Below are positions 8,226 to 17,598 of a stretch of 64,000 nucleotides of DNA, in pieces. The stretch covers positions 1 through 64,000 of the forward strand of contig NZ_JAPYPC010000004.1 in assembly GCF_029937855.1 (NCBI RefSeq), in the 5' to 3' direction. The notes below the pieces were generated by a model. That model saw only the letters and a program-made list of their open reading frames with translations. It did no database searches and was not told where the DNA came from. The DNA comes from Christiangramia sp. (GTDB lineage Bacteria > Bacteroidota > Bacteroidia > Flavobacteriales > Flavobacteriaceae). The translations under genes were made by a program, and so were the position numbers. Within the stretch, counting starts at the first letter, position 1; every line of letters starts with the position of its first letter.

Positions 8226-8975
8226 ATGAAATATATTTATACTTGCCTGATTATCTTATTTTTTACTTCCTGTACTCAGGAAAAAAAGGAGCTCACCGCA
8301 GATGAAATTATAAATAAAGCGATTGAAAATGCTGGTGGTGAAAGATATGAGAATGCTGAAATTGATTTTGTATTCAGAAAGCGGGAATATAAAAGCACGC
8401 GAGAAGGAGGAAAATTTCAGTATGAACGTATCCTTATAGATTCCATGGGGAATAAGATTCATGATGTCCTGAATAATAAAGGTCTGGAACGGTTCGTTAA
8501 TGATACAGTAACAAAACTTCAGGATTCACTGGTGCTACCTGTTGGAAATTCTATAAATTCAGTACATTATTTTGTTCAGTTACCTTATGGCCTAAATGTG
8601 CCGGCAGCAAATAAAAAACTACTTGGCAAAGATAGTATCGCCGGAAGGGAATACTATGAGGTTCAGGTTACTTTCTCTGAAGAAGGTGGCGGTACCGATC
8701 ACGAGGACGAATACCTTTACTGGATAGACACTCAAAATTTTGAAGTGGATTATCTGGCATATAATTTCGAAGTAAACGATGGTGGAATTCGTTTCAGAAA
8801 AGCTTTTAATCCTCGTATTATCCAGGGAATTCGATTTGTAGATTATGAAAATTACAAATATGAAGAGCTTTCCACAGCTTTAAAAGATCTTGATAGTCTT
8901 TATGAAAAGCGAGAATTAGAACTTCTCTCCGTCATAGAAACGAAGGATGTAAAAGTTAAATTAGGCTCTAATTAA
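8226..8975 (+). CDS. Lipoprotein, DUF6503-like
   Basis: 249 residues with a lipoprotein signal: MKYIYTCLIILFFTSC, lipidated Cys16. The mature part begins with a helix (ADEIINKAIENAGG) then beta strands such as EIDFVFRKREYKS and later EYLYWIDTQNFEVDYLAYNF. This resembles LolA-like half-barrel lipoproteins of Bacteroidota; I recall them as DUF6503, but the name is uncertain. Probably periplasmic or outer-membrane anchored; ligand unknown. It has its own promoter, and its 3' end overlaps the convergent phosphatase gene by 8 bp. Confidence 0.7.
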   Translation: MKYIYTCLIILFFTSCTQEKKELTADEIINKAIENAGGERYENAEIDFVFRKREYKSTREGGKFQYERILIDSMGNKIHDVLNNKGLERFVNDTVTKLQDSLVLPVGNSINSVHYFVQLPYGLNVPAANKKLLGKDSIAGREYYEVQVTFSEEGGGTDHEDEYLYWIDTQNFEVDYLAYNFEVNDGGIRFRKAFNPRIIQGIRFVDYENYKYEELSTALKDLDSLYEKRELELLSVIETKDVKVKLGSN

Positions 8976-9486
8976 TATAAATTACCTGGCTTATTTTAGA
9001 GCCGTCTTCCAAAACCTGTACTATAAAAAGAGCGCCGTTCTCTGAATCGTCTATATCCTCATATCTATTATCCCCCAGAATTGCATTGGCGAATTGTGGT
9101 GTAGTATTGCTATGGCCAACCACAAGGACCTTCTTTCCTAAAGTAGCTTTCTTAAATTCAGGTGAGTATAAAGTATTAGGGTCGTAAATTAGAACCTCCA
9201 GATTTTTTAGGGCTGCAAGGGGTTTAGCCGTTTGTTTTGTTCTCCTGTAATCTGTGCTGTAAATAGCATCAAAGTCAATATCTTTCAAAACCTGAACCCA
9301 GTTATTCGCTCTTTCTAAACCTGCATCTGTTAGTTCCGGATCACGATTACTGGAATCGCTTCGGTCTTTTTCAGCATGACGTATCAAATAATAAGTTGTA
9401 ACTGTATCTTCTGAAGTTTCTGGAAGACTTTCTATAGTTCCAAAACTGAATAAAATTGAAAAGAAGATAGTGATTATTTGTACCAT
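8968..9486 (-). CDS. Secreted histidine phosphatase family protein
   Basis: 172 residues with an N-terminal hydrophobic segment (residues 1-18) likely to be a signal peptide. The catalytic RHAE motif is at 36-39 (His37), with Arg81 and a second His125 in VVGHSNTTP, the phosphoglycerate-mutase-like arrangement. The family uses a phospho-histidine intermediate to dephosphorylate small molecules or proteins; the substrate here is unknown. It lies 39 bp downstream of a phytase-like lipoprotein on the same strand, so the two may act on related extracytoplasmic phosphate esters. Confidence 0.85.
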   Translation of the reverse strand: MVQIITIFFSILFSFGTIESLPETSEDTVTTYYLIRHAEKDRSDSSNRDPELTDAGLERANNWVQVLKDIDFDAIYSTDYRRTKQTAKPLAALKNLEVLIYDPNTLYSPEFKKATLGKKVLVVGHSNTTPQFANAILGDNRYEDIDDSENGALFIVQVLEDGSKISQVIYIN

Positions 9487-9525
9487 GGCTTTTATGATTA
9501 TGTTGCAGGTTTGACGATATGCAGA

Positions 9526-10641
9526 TTAATTTGTTACAGTGTCCATTCCTTTAAAATTAATTTCCATTAGAATAAATTGATTGATCTGTTCTGCGAAACT
9601 ATTGAAATTATTATCGGAAACCAGGATTAAAGATTGTTCTCCATTTTCCAGTTTTGGCCCGAAACACATTCCTTCAATATTATCAATGATCTCTCTGGTT
9701 AATTTATCTTTAACTGATTTAAAATTAAAAACCAGCTTTTTTTCAGCAGTATCATATTCTTCACCCTTTAATCGATCCATTTCCAAAGTATTGCTTGCAT
9801 TCGAAGCATCTACTTCGAAAATTTTCACCGTATTCCCGTGAGAGCCATAGCCTGCGGAGTAGGATCTTTCCAGAATCAGAAATTTATCCTCTGCATATTC
9901 AATAATTTCGGTAAGGCCGTTTACCGCAAAATAATTGATGGGTAATTTAGCGATACCATCCAGCTTATAAACGAATTGGTTTATAGGGTTTCCTGTATTT
10001 TTATCAAATTTTGTGATCCTGATGTGTGATCTTGAAGGAAAGATCTTTGGTTTAGAAGAGTCTTTTTCCAAAGGAGATTCTGTAGCTACCCAATACCCTT
10101 GCTGATCAAAACTTTCAGATAAACCCTCAAATACCCCGTTGTTCCTTGGTTTTTGCGCTCCCTTAGCTTTAAAATAATCAGGAATACTAAAAGAACTTAT
10201 CACCTCTCCGGTAGTAGAAAGCCTGTATATACCTGGATCTTTGCCATTATCAATTTTACCTTCGCTTGCCACTAAAAATTCTTCCCGTTTTTTATCAAAG
10301 CTTAAAGCCTCAAGATCCATGAAATCTTCAGTAAATTTCCCTGTTTTTTTAATTTTAATCAGCTGTTCTATGGAAATATCCTGAAATCTGTTATTCGCAA
10401 TAGCTATTTTCGCACGGTATATTCTTGGATTGGAAGATTGGTCACTTACCAGGTAATATTTTCCATTTGTATAATCAATTCCAGAAAGTCCCCCCACTAC
10501 CGTGTTGTCCACTTCTATATTAGGAGCTAGTACGTATTCATCCAGATATTTTAGCTGAATATCATCATTTTTGATTTTTCTGGTTACCGCACAACTGGTA
10601 AGAAGTAAAGATATGATGAGCAGCAGGATTACTTTCTTCAT
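9526..10641 (-). CDS. Phytase-like esterase domain lipoprotein (PF13449 type)
   Basis: 371 residues. Lipoprotein signal MKKVILLLIISLLLTSC with Cys17. The mature domain has propeller-like repeats such as VVGGLSGIDYTNGKYYLVSDQ, DLEALSFDKKREEFLVASE, VNGLTEIIEYAEDKFLILERS and IDNIEGMCFGP, typical of the 'esterase-like activity of phytase' family. Some members hydrolyse phosphate esters, but many are untested. It is probably exposed to the periplasm or cell surface. A histidine phosphatase follows on the same strand. Catalytic residues cannot be assigned confidently by eye. Confidence 0.8.
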   Translation of the reverse strand: MKKVILLLIISLLLTSCAVTRKIKNDDIQLKYLDEYVLAPNIEVDNTVVGGLSGIDYTNGKYYLVSDQSSNPRIYRAKIAIANNRFQDISIEQLIKIKKTGKFTEDFMDLEALSFDKKREEFLVASEGKIDNGKDPGIYRLSTTGEVISSFSIPDYFKAKGAQKPRNNGVFEGLSESFDQQGYWVATESPLEKDSSKPKIFPSRSHIRITKFDKNTGNPINQFVYKLDGIAKLPINYFAVNGLTEIIEYAEDKFLILERSYSAGYGSHGNTVKIFEVDASNASNTLEMDRLKGEEYDTAEKKLVFNFKSVKDKLTREIIDNIEGMCFGPKLENGEQSLILVSDNNFNSFAEQINQFILMEINFKGMDTVTN

Positions 10642-10760
10642 GGAGATTTTATTGAAATCAAAAATAACAAATTGTTAAGACAAAAATAGGAGTTTCTTGG
10701 GAGGTCTAACGGTGAGGTTTGAATATCTTTAATGTTATTAACAACAAAAACCAAAATGTT

Positions 10761-10946
10761 ATGAACGAAGATCAAAGAGAAGGAAAGTGGAAACAAATCA
10801 AGGGGGATTTCAAACAAAAATATGGAAAACTAACCGATGATGATACCACTTATTCCGAAGGTAAATTTGATGAAATGCTGGGTCGTATGCAAGAGAAAAC
10901 CGGTAAGAGCAAAGAAGAATTGAAAAAGGAAATCGATAGATGGTGA
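10761..10946 (+). CDS. CsbD family stress-response protein
   Basis: 61 residues from ATG 10761 (MNEDQREGKWKQIKGDFKQKYG). An in-frame ATG at 10719 would add 14 Asn-rich residues that do not look like the family, and a near-consensus -7 box (TATCTTTA) lies at 10724-10731, inside that extension. The protein is small, charged and helical, with the usual KWKQIKGDFKQKYGKLTDDD core. CsbD proteins are general-stress-induced in many bacteria and their molecular role is unclear. A strong terminator follows at once. Confidence 0.88.
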   Translation: MNEDQREGKWKQIKGDFKQKYGKLTDDDTTYSEGKFDEMLGRMQEKTGKSKEELKKEIDRW

Positions 10947-10962
10947 TGACGGATGAATTAAT

Positions 10963-10996
10963 AAAAAAGGCGGTAAATTTTTTTACCGCCTTTTTT
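10963..10996. terminator. Rho-independent terminator after the CsbD gene
   Basis: A 15-bp stem AAAAAAGGCGGTAAA / TTTACCGCCTTTTTT with a 4-nt loop. The run of T on one side and A on the other means it can work in both directions, ending both the CsbD transcript and convergent clpB. Confidence 0.85.
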
Positions 10997-11072
10997 CATT
11001 TTAAAAACTAAAATTTGATCTTACAAATTTCCCGGAAACGCTGTCTTAGGGACAACTGGTTTCAAGAAATTT

Positions 11073-13679
11073 TTATTCATTTTCGGTGAGCTGCTCCTGA
11101 TTTCTAAATACCAATTCATCATCAAACTCATCAATGAGAACAATACTGTCGGTACTAATCTTACCGGCGAGAATTTCCTTAGAAAGTTGATTTAAAACCT
11201 CCCTTTGAATTACTCTCTTAACAGGTCTGGCGCCAAACTGAGGATCAAAGCCTTTAGCCGAAAGATATTTTATTGCCTCTTCAGTAGCATCTAAAACAAT
11301 ATTTTGTTTTGCCAGCATTTTTTTGACTCCTTTTAATTGTAATCCTACTATCTGCTTAATGTCTTTTTTTGTTAACGGACTAAACATTACAATATCATCT
11401 ATCCTGTTTATAAATTCCGGACGAACATTCTGTTTTAATAGGCCTAGTACCTCGGTTTTTGCGGCTTCCATAGCCGTATCAGGATCTTTAACATTTTCAA
11501 ATTTCTCCTGAATAATATGGCTACCCATATTTGAGGTCATGATGATAATCGTATTTTTAAAGTCGGCAACCCGGCCTTTATTATCAGTTAATCTACCTTC
11601 ATCCAAAACCTGAAGCAGGATATTAAAAGTATCTGGATGCGCCTTTTCTATCTCGTCAAGCAAAACCACAGAGTATGGCTTTCTTCTAACCGCTTCCGTC
11701 AGTTGTCCTCCTTCATCATAACCAACATATCCCGGAGGTGCCCCCACTAATCTACTTACCGAATGTCTTTCCTGATATTCACTCATATCTATTCTAGTCA
11801 TCGCAGATTCATCATCAAAAAGATATTCAGCCAGCGCTTTTGCAAGCTCGGTTTTTCCAACTCCCGTTGTTCCAAGGAATAAAAAGGAACCAATGGGCCT
11901 GTTTTGATCCTGTAGGCCGGCACGACTTCTTCTAACTGCATCACTCACCGCAATAATAGCTTCCTCCTGTCCCACCACGCGCTTATGCAAATCTTCTTCC
12001 AGGCGAAGCAATTTTTCACGATCGCTCTGAAGCATTTTAGTCACCGGGATACCGGTCCATTTTGCTACAACTTCAGCGATGTCTTCATTAGTCACTTCCT
12101 CCTGAATTAGGGATTTCTCATTCTGGTTTTCTGCAACCTTAGCCTGGAGTTTTTCAAGTTTTTCCTGAGCTTCCTTGATTTTTCCATAGCGAATTTCAGC
12201 AACCTTTCCGTAGTCTCCTTCACGCTCAGCGCGTTCTGCTTCGAGCTTGTATTCTTCAATTTCAGATTTGGCTGTTTGAATACTATCTACAATATCTTTT
12301 TCACTCATCCATCTTGCGTGAAGATCGTTTCGTTCTTCTTTTAGATTTGCAAGATCGGCACGTAGAGATTTAAGTTTTGTTTCATCCTTCTCACGTTTTA
12401 TCGCTTCAATTTCAATTTCAAGCTGCATGATCTTACGATCCAGAACGTCCAGTTCTTCTGGTTTTGAATTGATCTCCATTCTCAATTTTGAAGCTGCTTC
12501 ATCCATAAGATCAATGGCCTTATCGGGCAAGAACCTATTGGTAATATACCGCTGGGAAAGTTCAACTGCTGCTATAATTGCCTCATCTTTGATCCTTACT
12601 TTATGATGCGTTTCATATTTTTCTTTGATTCCACGAAGAATGGAAATAGCACTTTCAATATCGGGTTCTTCTACGGTTACTTTTTGGAATCTACGTTCCA
12701 GCGCTTTATCTTTTTCAAAATACTTTTGGTATTCATCTAAGGTAGTTGCACCAATCGCGCGCAATTCACCTCTCGCAAGAGCTGGTTTCAAAATGTTTGC
12801 TGCATCCATTGCTCCCTGACCGCCACCGGCACCAACAAGAGTATGGATTTCATCAATGAAGAGTACAATGCTACCATCACTGGAAGTTACTTCCTTGATC
12901 ACGGCTTTTAATCTTTCTTCAAACTCTCCTTTATATTTTGCACCGGCAATTAAAGCACCCATATCTAAAGAATAGATTTTCTTATCTTTTAGGTTTTCGG
13001 GTACGTCTCCATCTACGATTCGGTGAGCCAGGCCTTCGGCGATGGCGGTTTTACCGGTTCCTGGTTCTCCAACCAGCATAGGGTTGTTTTTGGTTCTTCT
13101 GGAGAGGATCTGAAGGATTCGTCTAATCTCTTCATCACGCCCAATTACCGGATCCAGTTTACCATCTTCTGCAAGCTGATTCAGATTTCGGGCATATTTG
13201 TCCAAAGAGTTGTAAGTTTCTTCAGCACTTTGAGAAGTGACTTTATCTCCCTGGCGCAATTCTGATATTGCCGCTTTTAAACCTTTTTCCGTAGCTCCCT
13301 GATCCTTTAAGATCTGGGCTACCTTACTTGAAGATTTAAAAATGGCCAGGATTAAATGTTCAATGGAAACATATTCATCCTCCATCTTTTTTGCAATAGA
13401 AGAAGCTTCGTTGACTGTTTTTCCGGCTGCCCGGGAAAGAATGATGTCACCACCGCTTACCTTCGGAAAACTTTCCAGGCTTTTATCCAGAATCTGGGAA
13501 AACAGGTTTACGTTAATGTTCAGTTTTTTCAGCAAAAATGGTGTAACATTTTCGTCCACCATAGTGATGGCTTTAAAAATATGTTCATTCTCTATTTGCT
13601 GATGGCCCATCTCCTGAGCAAGCTGCTGTGCCTGCTGGATAGCCTCTTGAGATTTTATGGTAAAATTATTAAAATTCAT
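11073..13679 (-). CDS. clpB: ATP-dependent chaperone ClpB
   Basis: 868 residues from ATG 13679 ([20 protein letters not shown]); a longer in-frame ATG at 13700 adds only MILKNEK. Domains in order: Clp N-domain repeats, first AAA+ module with [15 protein letters not shown], a long Glu/Lys-rich coiled-coil middle domain, and second AAA+ module with [19 protein letters not shown]. It rescues aggregated proteins together with DnaK in the cytoplasm. The upstream region carries the short palindrome TGTCA-aaa-TGACA at 13730-13742, a candidate regulatory site. It is divergent from ytxJ. Confidence 0.97.
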   Translation of the reverse strand: MNFNNFTIKSQEAIQQAQQLAQEMGHQQIENEHIFKAITMVDENVTPFLLKKLNINVNLFSQILDKSLESFPKVSGGDIILSRAAGKTVNEASSIAKKMEDEYVSIEHLILAIFKSSSKVAQILKDQGATEKGLKAAISELRQGDKVTSQSAEETYNSLDKYARNLNQLAEDGKLDPVIGRDEEIRRILQILSRRTKNNPMLVGEPGTGKTAIAEGLAHRIVDGDVPENLKDKKIYSLDMGALIAGAKYKGEFEERLKAVIKEVTSSDGSIVLFIDEIHTLVGAGGGQGAMDAANILKPALARGELRAIGATTLDEYQKYFEKDKALERRFQKVTVEEPDIESAISILRGIKEKYETHHKVRIKDEAIIAAVELSQRYITNRFLPDKAIDLMDEAASKLRMEINSKPEELDVLDRKIMQLEIEIEAIKREKDETKLKSLRADLANLKEERNDLHARWMSEKDIVDSIQTAKSEIEEYKLEAERAEREGDYGKVAEIRYGKIKEAQEKLEKLQAKVAENQNEKSLIQEEVTNEDIAEVVAKWTGIPVTKMLQSDREKLLRLEEDLHKRVVGQEEAIIAVSDAVRRSRAGLQDQNRPIGSFLFLGTTGVGKTELAKALAEYLFDDESAMTRIDMSEYQERHSVSRLVGAPPGYVGYDEGGQLTEAVRRKPYSVVLLDEIEKAHPDTFNILLQVLDEGRLTDNKGRVADFKNTIIIMTSNMGSHIIQEKFENVKDPDTAMEAAKTEVLGLLKQNVRPEFINRIDDIVMFSPLTKKDIKQIVGLQLKGVKKMLAKQNIVLDATEEAIKYLSAKGFDPQFGARPVKRVIQREVLNQLSKEILAGKISTDSIVLIDEFDDELVFRNQEQLTENE

Positions 13680-13729
13680 TTTTTCATTTTTTAAAATCAT
13701 ATGGCAATAGATATACCATTCGAAATTAA

Positions 13730-13742
13730 TGTCAAAATGACA
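13730..13742. promoter_or_regulatory. Short palindrome in the clpB/ytxJ intergenic region
   Basis: TGTCA-aaa-TGACA, about 50 nt upstream of the clpB start. Its position fits a regulator site for clpB, but 5-bp arms are short enough to occur by chance. Confidence 0.25.
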
Positions 13743-13836
13743 CTAAAAACCTATTATCTACAAGACAAAAAGACAGTATAGCTGAATAGCATTAAAAAAT
13801 TCCTCGTAATTTTCCTTTATTAAATTTACTTAGATT

Positions 13837-13844
13837 TACTTTTG
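13837..13844 (+). promoter_or_regulatory. Promoter -7 box for ytxJ (TACTTTTG)
   Basis: Exact TAnnTTTG match, 14 nt before the ATG at 13859. Confidence 0.65.
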
Positions 13845-13858
13845 AAAAAAAGAACGTT

Positions 13859-14263
13859 ATGGGATTATTTGATAAAATTTTTAATTCAGAAAAAAAAGAA
13901 ACGACAGAGAGTAAAAGTGCAACGCCATGGATAAATTTAACTTCCATGGATCAACTGGATGAAATCGAAAAAATTTCAGAAGAGAAAACGGTGGCTATTC
14001 TGAAACATTCCACTACTTGTGGAATTAGTAGAATGGTGCTAAAAATGTTTGAATCTGATTATGATTTAGATGAAAGTGAGCCAATCAATCTGTATTTCCT
14101 GGACCTGAGAGCGCATAGGGATGTTTCTAACGCAATTGCTGAAAAGTTTGGGGTGCGGCATGAGAGTCCGCAATTAATTGTAATAAAAAATAAAGAAGTG
14201 GTGCATCATGCTTCGCATCAACAAATACAGGCAGAAAAACTGCATGAGCTGGTAAAGTCTTAA
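13859..14263 (+). CDS. ytxJ: Bacillithiol-system redox protein YtxJ (monothiol, thioredoxin fold)
   Basis: 134 residues, cytoplasmic. A thioredoxin-like fold with a single active-site Cys54 in HSTTCGISRMV, then LYFLDLRAHRDVSNAIAEKFGVRHESPQLIVIK and the cis-Pro segment. This is the YtxJ/DUF2847 family, thought to act as a monothiol bacilliredoxin that removes bacillithiol from proteins. The window also encodes BshC, the last enzyme of bacillithiol synthesis, so the pathway is likely present. It has its own promoter. Confidence 0.88.
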   Translation: MGLFDKIFNSEKKETTESKSATPWINLTSMDQLDEIEKISEEKTVAILKHSTTCGISRMVLKMFESDYDLDESEPINLYFLDLRAHRDVSNAIAEKFGVRHESPQLIVIKNKEVVHHASHQQIQAEKLHELVKS

Positions 14264-14360
14264 TTTTCATTGTCTTAAGATTCCTCGTTAAATAATATTA
14301 AGAATAAGTGGATTATGCCTAATCTTTTCTAATTTCAGGTTTCATTCTAAAATTAAAATT

Positions 14361-14558
14361 ATGGACAATGAAAATAGAAAGGAGCAGTTGAAAAAGACCA
14401 TACGACATCCTGAACCGGAAAAGATGAGCAAAGAGTCGCAGGAAGCTCAAAAGGACAAGGATAAAAATAAGAAAGCTTTAGAAGAAAGGGAAATAGATCC
14501 TCAGGATGAATTTAAATCCCGGGAGAAATTCAGGGATACAAAGGGAAAGAAAAAATAA
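14361..14558 (+). CDS. Small highly charged hypothetical protein
   Basis: 65 residues, almost entirely charged or polar (Lys, Glu, Asp, Arg, Gln), with no hydrophobic core, no cysteine and no signal peptide; probably disordered. It starts MDNENRKEQLKKTIRHPEPE and ends in DTKGKKK. A real gene is supported by the clean ATG start, the strong terminator right after the stop, and its placement downstream of ytxJ. The family is not recognised; comparable short charged proteins are common in flavobacteria. No function can be assigned. Confidence 0.6.
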   Translation: MDNENRKEQLKKTIRHPEPEKMSKESQEAQKDKDKNKKALEEREIDPQDEFKSREKFRDTKGKKK

Positions 14559-14589
14559 AAAAAAACCGCGGATCAACCGCGGTTTTTTT
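14559..14589. terminator. Rho-independent terminator
   Basis: AAAAACCGCGG / CCGCGGTTTTT stem with loop ATCAA, followed by a T-run on the plus strand and preceded by an A-run, so it can also serve convergent fahA. Confidence 0.85.
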
Positions 14590-14598
14590 ATGATAAGA

Positions 14599-15888
14599 TC
14601 ATTTCTTTTTTGGTTTGTAAACCGGAAGTAGCTTAGATCTTACTTCGCCAAAACCAATTCTGGAATGACCATTCTGGCAAAATCCTCTCATGATCACCGT
14701 ATCGTTATCTTCGATAAATTTACGTTCTGAGCCATCCTTTAATTTGATAGGCTTTTTACCACCCCAGGATAGTTCCAGCATAGAACCAAAAGAATCTTCA
14801 GAAGATCCTGAAATAGTTCCCGAAGCCATCATGTCTCCGGAATTCACCGGGCATCCATTTACCGTATGATGCGCTAATTGCTGACTCATATTCCAGTAAA
14901 GATATTTAAAGTTTGATTTTGAAAGTGAATTTTCCTCACCACCTTCAGGCTGAAGGAAAACTTCTAAATTGATATCAAAACTTTTCTCTCCTTTATATTT
15001 TAAGTAAGGAAGTAATTCTTTTTCAGGTTTTGGACTGGCTGTTCTAAAGGGCTCCAAAGCATCCATAGTAACAATCCATGGAGAAATGGAGGAAGCAAAA
15101 TTCTTAGCAAGAAATGGTCCTAAAGGTACATATTCCCATTTTTGAATATCCCGGGCACTCCAGTCATTGAAAAGTACCATTCCAAAAATATAGTCTTCAG
15201 CTTCATCTACAGGGATTGGTTCTCCAAGATGATTAGCGTCTGTGGTAATAAAAGCCATTTCCAGTTCAAAATCTACTCTTTGGGAGGGTCCAAAGACAGG
15301 CTCTTCAGAATCTGCAGGTTTGGTTTGTCCCTGTGGGCGGTGTACCGGAATTTCCGAAGGAATAATTGAAGAACTTCTTCCATGATATCCAACCGGAATA
15401 TGAAGCCAGTTTGGCAACAAAGCATTATCTGGATCTCTAAACATGGTTCCTATATTGGTCGCATGTTCTTTGGAAGAATAGAAATCTGTATAATCTCCAA
15501 CCTGAACCGGCATTTGCATCTCGATCTCGTCCAGAGTAAAAAGCACAGTATTCCTGTGATCCTGATTATCTTTTAATTTTGTATTGTTAGCATCAAAAAT
15601 ATCGGCGATACGATTACGCACTAATCGCCAGGTTTTCTTACCGTCAGATATAAAATCGTTTAAGGTGTCCTGTAAAAATATATCGTCAGTTAATGGGATC
15701 CCCTCAAAATAACCTAATTGGTGCAATGCTCCAAGGTCTATCGCGTAATCGCCAATTCTTGTACCAATGGTGATCACATCATCACGGGTTAAAAATACTC
15801 CAAATGGAATATTCTGAATAGGGAAATCGGTATCGCCAGGAATATCCAACCAGGTTTTTCTATTTGGATCGTTAGCGGTAATTGACAT
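14599..15888 (-). CDS. fahA: Fumarylacetoacetase
   Basis: 429 residues from ATG 15888 (MSITANDPNRKTWLDIPG). A TTG 39 nt upstream would begin within the -7 box TATATTTG, so it is not the start. The sequence has the N-terminal SH3-like domain, then the catalytic domain with FELEMAFI, LFNDWSARDIQKWEYVPLGPF and CPVNSGDMMASGTISG. Glu and Asp residues in these segments bind the divalent metal. The enzyme splits fumarylacetoacetate to fumarate and acetoacetate, the last step of tyrosine degradation via homogentisate. The other pathway genes are not in this window. Confidence 0.96.
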   Translation of the reverse strand: MSITANDPNRKTWLDIPGDTDFPIQNIPFGVFLTRDDVITIGTRIGDYAIDLGALHQLGYFEGIPLTDDIFLQDTLNDFISDGKKTWRLVRNRIADIFDANNTKLKDNQDHRNTVLFTLDEIEMQMPVQVGDYTDFYSSKEHATNIGTMFRDPDNALLPNWLHIPVGYHGRSSSIIPSEIPVHRPQGQTKPADSEEPVFGPSQRVDFELEMAFITTDANHLGEPIPVDEAEDYIFGMVLFNDWSARDIQKWEYVPLGPFLAKNFASSISPWIVTMDALEPFRTASPKPEKELLPYLKYKGEKSFDINLEVFLQPEGGEENSLSKSNFKYLYWNMSQQLAHHTVNGCPVNSGDMMASGTISGSSEDSFGSMLELSWGGKKPIKLKDGSERKFIEDNDTVIMRGFCQNGHSRIGFGEVRSKLLPVYKPKKK

Positions 15889-15924
15889 AAAATATGTTGG
15901 TTTTTTGTTAAAATCTAGTTGACT

Positions 15925-15932
15925 CAAATATA
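15925..15932 (-). promoter_or_regulatory. Promoter -7 box for fahA (TATATTTG, minus strand)
   Basis: Exact TAnnTTTG match on the minus strand, 36 nt before the ATG at 15888. It contains the TTG that would otherwise extend fahA. Confidence 0.65.
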
Positions 15933-15998
15933 TTATTTTCCTGTTATTAACCGAATGTATTTGTTACTTTTACCGAATATTTAACGTAAAAATTAATG

Positions 15999-17273
15999 AT
16001 GCAACGAGACAGCCAGGTATTTGATTTAATAGCTAAAGAAAAAGAGCGCCAGTTAAATGGTTTGGAACTTATTGCAAGTGAAAATTTTGTAAGCGATGCG
16101 GTGCTTGAAGCTGCAGGATCTGTGCTTACAAATAAATATGCTGAAGGTTACCCCGGCAAGAGATATTATGGAGGTTGTGAGGTGGTAGACCAGGTAGAAC
16201 AGCTTGCGATAGACCGTCTAAAAGAATTGTTTAATGCTGAGTATGCCAACGTGCAACCTCATTCTGGTTCACAGGCAAATACTGCAGTTTTTCATGCCTG
16301 TATGAAACCGGGAGAAAAATTCCTGGGTTTTGATCTTTCCCATGGGGGGCACCTGACGCACGGTTCCCCGGTAAATTTCTCAGGAAAACTTTACAATCCT
16401 GTTTTTTACGGGGTAGATAAGGAAACCGGTTTAATAGATTATGATGCGGTGGCAGAGATCGCTGAAAAAGAAAGACCTAAAATGATCATTGCCGGTGCTT
16501 CTGCTTATTCCAGGGAGATCGATTATAAAAGATTTAGGGAAATTGCAGATAGTGTGGATGCAATCCTGGTTGCAGATATGGCTCATCCGGCAGGTTTAAT
16601 CGCTAAAGGATTAATTAGCGATCCACTTCCACATTGTCATATTGTAACGTCAACCACGCACAAAACCCTTCGTGGTCCTAGGGGTGGTATCATTCTTATG
16701 GGAAAAGATTTTGATAATCCTTTCGGAGAGAAATTGAAGAATGGAAATCTAAAAAAGATGTCATCATTGCTGAATTCAGGAATTTTTCCTGGAAACCAGG
16801 GCGGACCTTTAGAGCATATAATTGCTGCTAAAGCGGTTGCCTTTGGAGAGGCATTAACCGATGAATTCCTTCATTATACAGTTCAGGTTAAGAAAAATGC
16901 TGAAAAGCTTGCGAAAGCTTTTGTTGCAAAGAATTACGGTGTGATTTCGGGAGGAACCGATAACCATATGATGCTTATTGACCTGAGAAATAAGAATGTA
17001 AGCGGTAAAGAAGCGGAAGAAGCTTTAGGAAAGGCTGATATTACCGTAAATAAGAATATGGTACCTTTCGATGATAAATCACCTTTCGTGACCTCGGGTA
17101 TTCGAATAGGAACTCCGGCAGTGACCACGCGTGGTTTAAAAGGAGAGGATATGGCAAAGATAGTAGACCTAATTGACCGTGTGATCTCTAATATTGAAAA
17201 TGATTCTGAAATTGAAGCTGTAAAAAAAGAAGTGAATTCCATGATGAGTGGAAGGCCTCTTTTTAATGCTTAA
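15999..17273 (+). CDS. glyA: Serine hydroxymethyltransferase
   Basis: 424 residues from the second of two adjacent ATGs (15996 and 15999); [15 protein letters not shown] is the usual start in relatives. Features: [33 protein letters not shown] and the PLP lysine in [13 protein letters not shown] at about residue 222. The enzyme interconverts serine plus tetrahydrofolate and glycine plus 5,10-methylene-THF, the main one-carbon entry point. It is divergent from fahA, with a near-consensus -7 (TACTTTTA) at 15965-15972, and ends at a hairpin terminator. Confidence 0.97.
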   Translation: MQRDSQVFDLIAKEKERQLNGLELIASENFVSDAVLEAAGSVLTNKYAEGYPGKRYYGGCEVVDQVEQLAIDRLKELFNAEYANVQPHSGSQANTAVFHACMKPGEKFLGFDLSHGGHLTHGSPVNFSGKLYNPVFYGVDKETGLIDYDAVAEIAEKERPKMIIAGASAYSREIDYKRFREIADSVDAILVADMAHPAGLIAKGLISDPLPHCHIVTSTTHKTLRGPRGGIILMGKDFDNPFGEKLKNGNLKKMSSLLNSGIFPGNQGGPLEHIIAAKAVAFGEALTDEFLHYTVQVKKNAEKLAKAFVAKNYGVISGGTDNHMMLIDLRNKNVSGKEAEEALGKADITVNKNMVPFDDKSPFVTSGIRIGTPAVTTRGLKGEDMAKIVDLIDRVISNIENDSEIEAVKKEVNSMMSGRPLFNA

Positions 17274-17301
17274 TACCATATTTTATCCGAAAATTTAGGA
17301 G

Positions 17302-17330
17302 AAGGTCATTCGATAGAATGGCCTTTTTTT
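17302..17330 (+). terminator. Rho-independent terminator of glyA
   Basis: A 10-bp stem AAGGTCATTC / GAATGGCCTT (one T-G wobble) with loop GATA, followed by seven T. Confidence 0.85.
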
Positions 17331-17356
17331 ATGGCTACAAATCAAAACACCTTATT

Positions 17357-17459
17357 GCCGTTTCGAGCAAAGCGGCAAGTAGTGAGAAATCTCTATCAGG
17401 AGTTATCTTCAACCTGGATTTTGGGGAGAAGAGATCTCTCCCGTTGGTCGAGAGGAAAA
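17357..17459. repeat. Degenerate palindromic repeat, copy A
   Basis: The gap between glyA and the thioesterase gene (17274-17598) holds no convincing gene. GAGAAATCTCTATC near 17383 is mirrored by GAGATCTCTCCCGTTGGTCGAGA near 17430, flanked by GCCGTTTCGAGC and GAAAACG. It resembles the common flavobacterial element with GAGAAATCTC and GGTCGAGATGAC ends, heavily mutated. Short open frames across it are non-conserved-looking repeat translations. Confidence 0.5.
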
Positions 17460-17477
17460 CGAAAAGTAGTGGTAACT

Positions 17478-17548
17478 GTCATTGCGAGAAACGAATCAAT
17501 CTGGTATTTGGTTTCGTACATGAGATTACTTCACTTCGTTCCTAATGA
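17478..17548. repeat. Degenerate palindromic repeat, copy B (GTCATTGCGAG type)
   Basis: GTCATTGCGAGAAACGAATCAATCT at the left is mirrored, with mismatches, by GAGATTACTTCACTTCGTTCCTAATGA at the right. This is the widespread GTCATTGCGAGGAACGAAGC-type repeat of Bacteroidota, here decayed and adjacent to copy A. Confidence 0.6.
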
Positions 17549-17598
17549 GAAATATGTAGGTTTTTTAGAGAACCTTTTTTGTTTTCAGTTTTTTGTTG

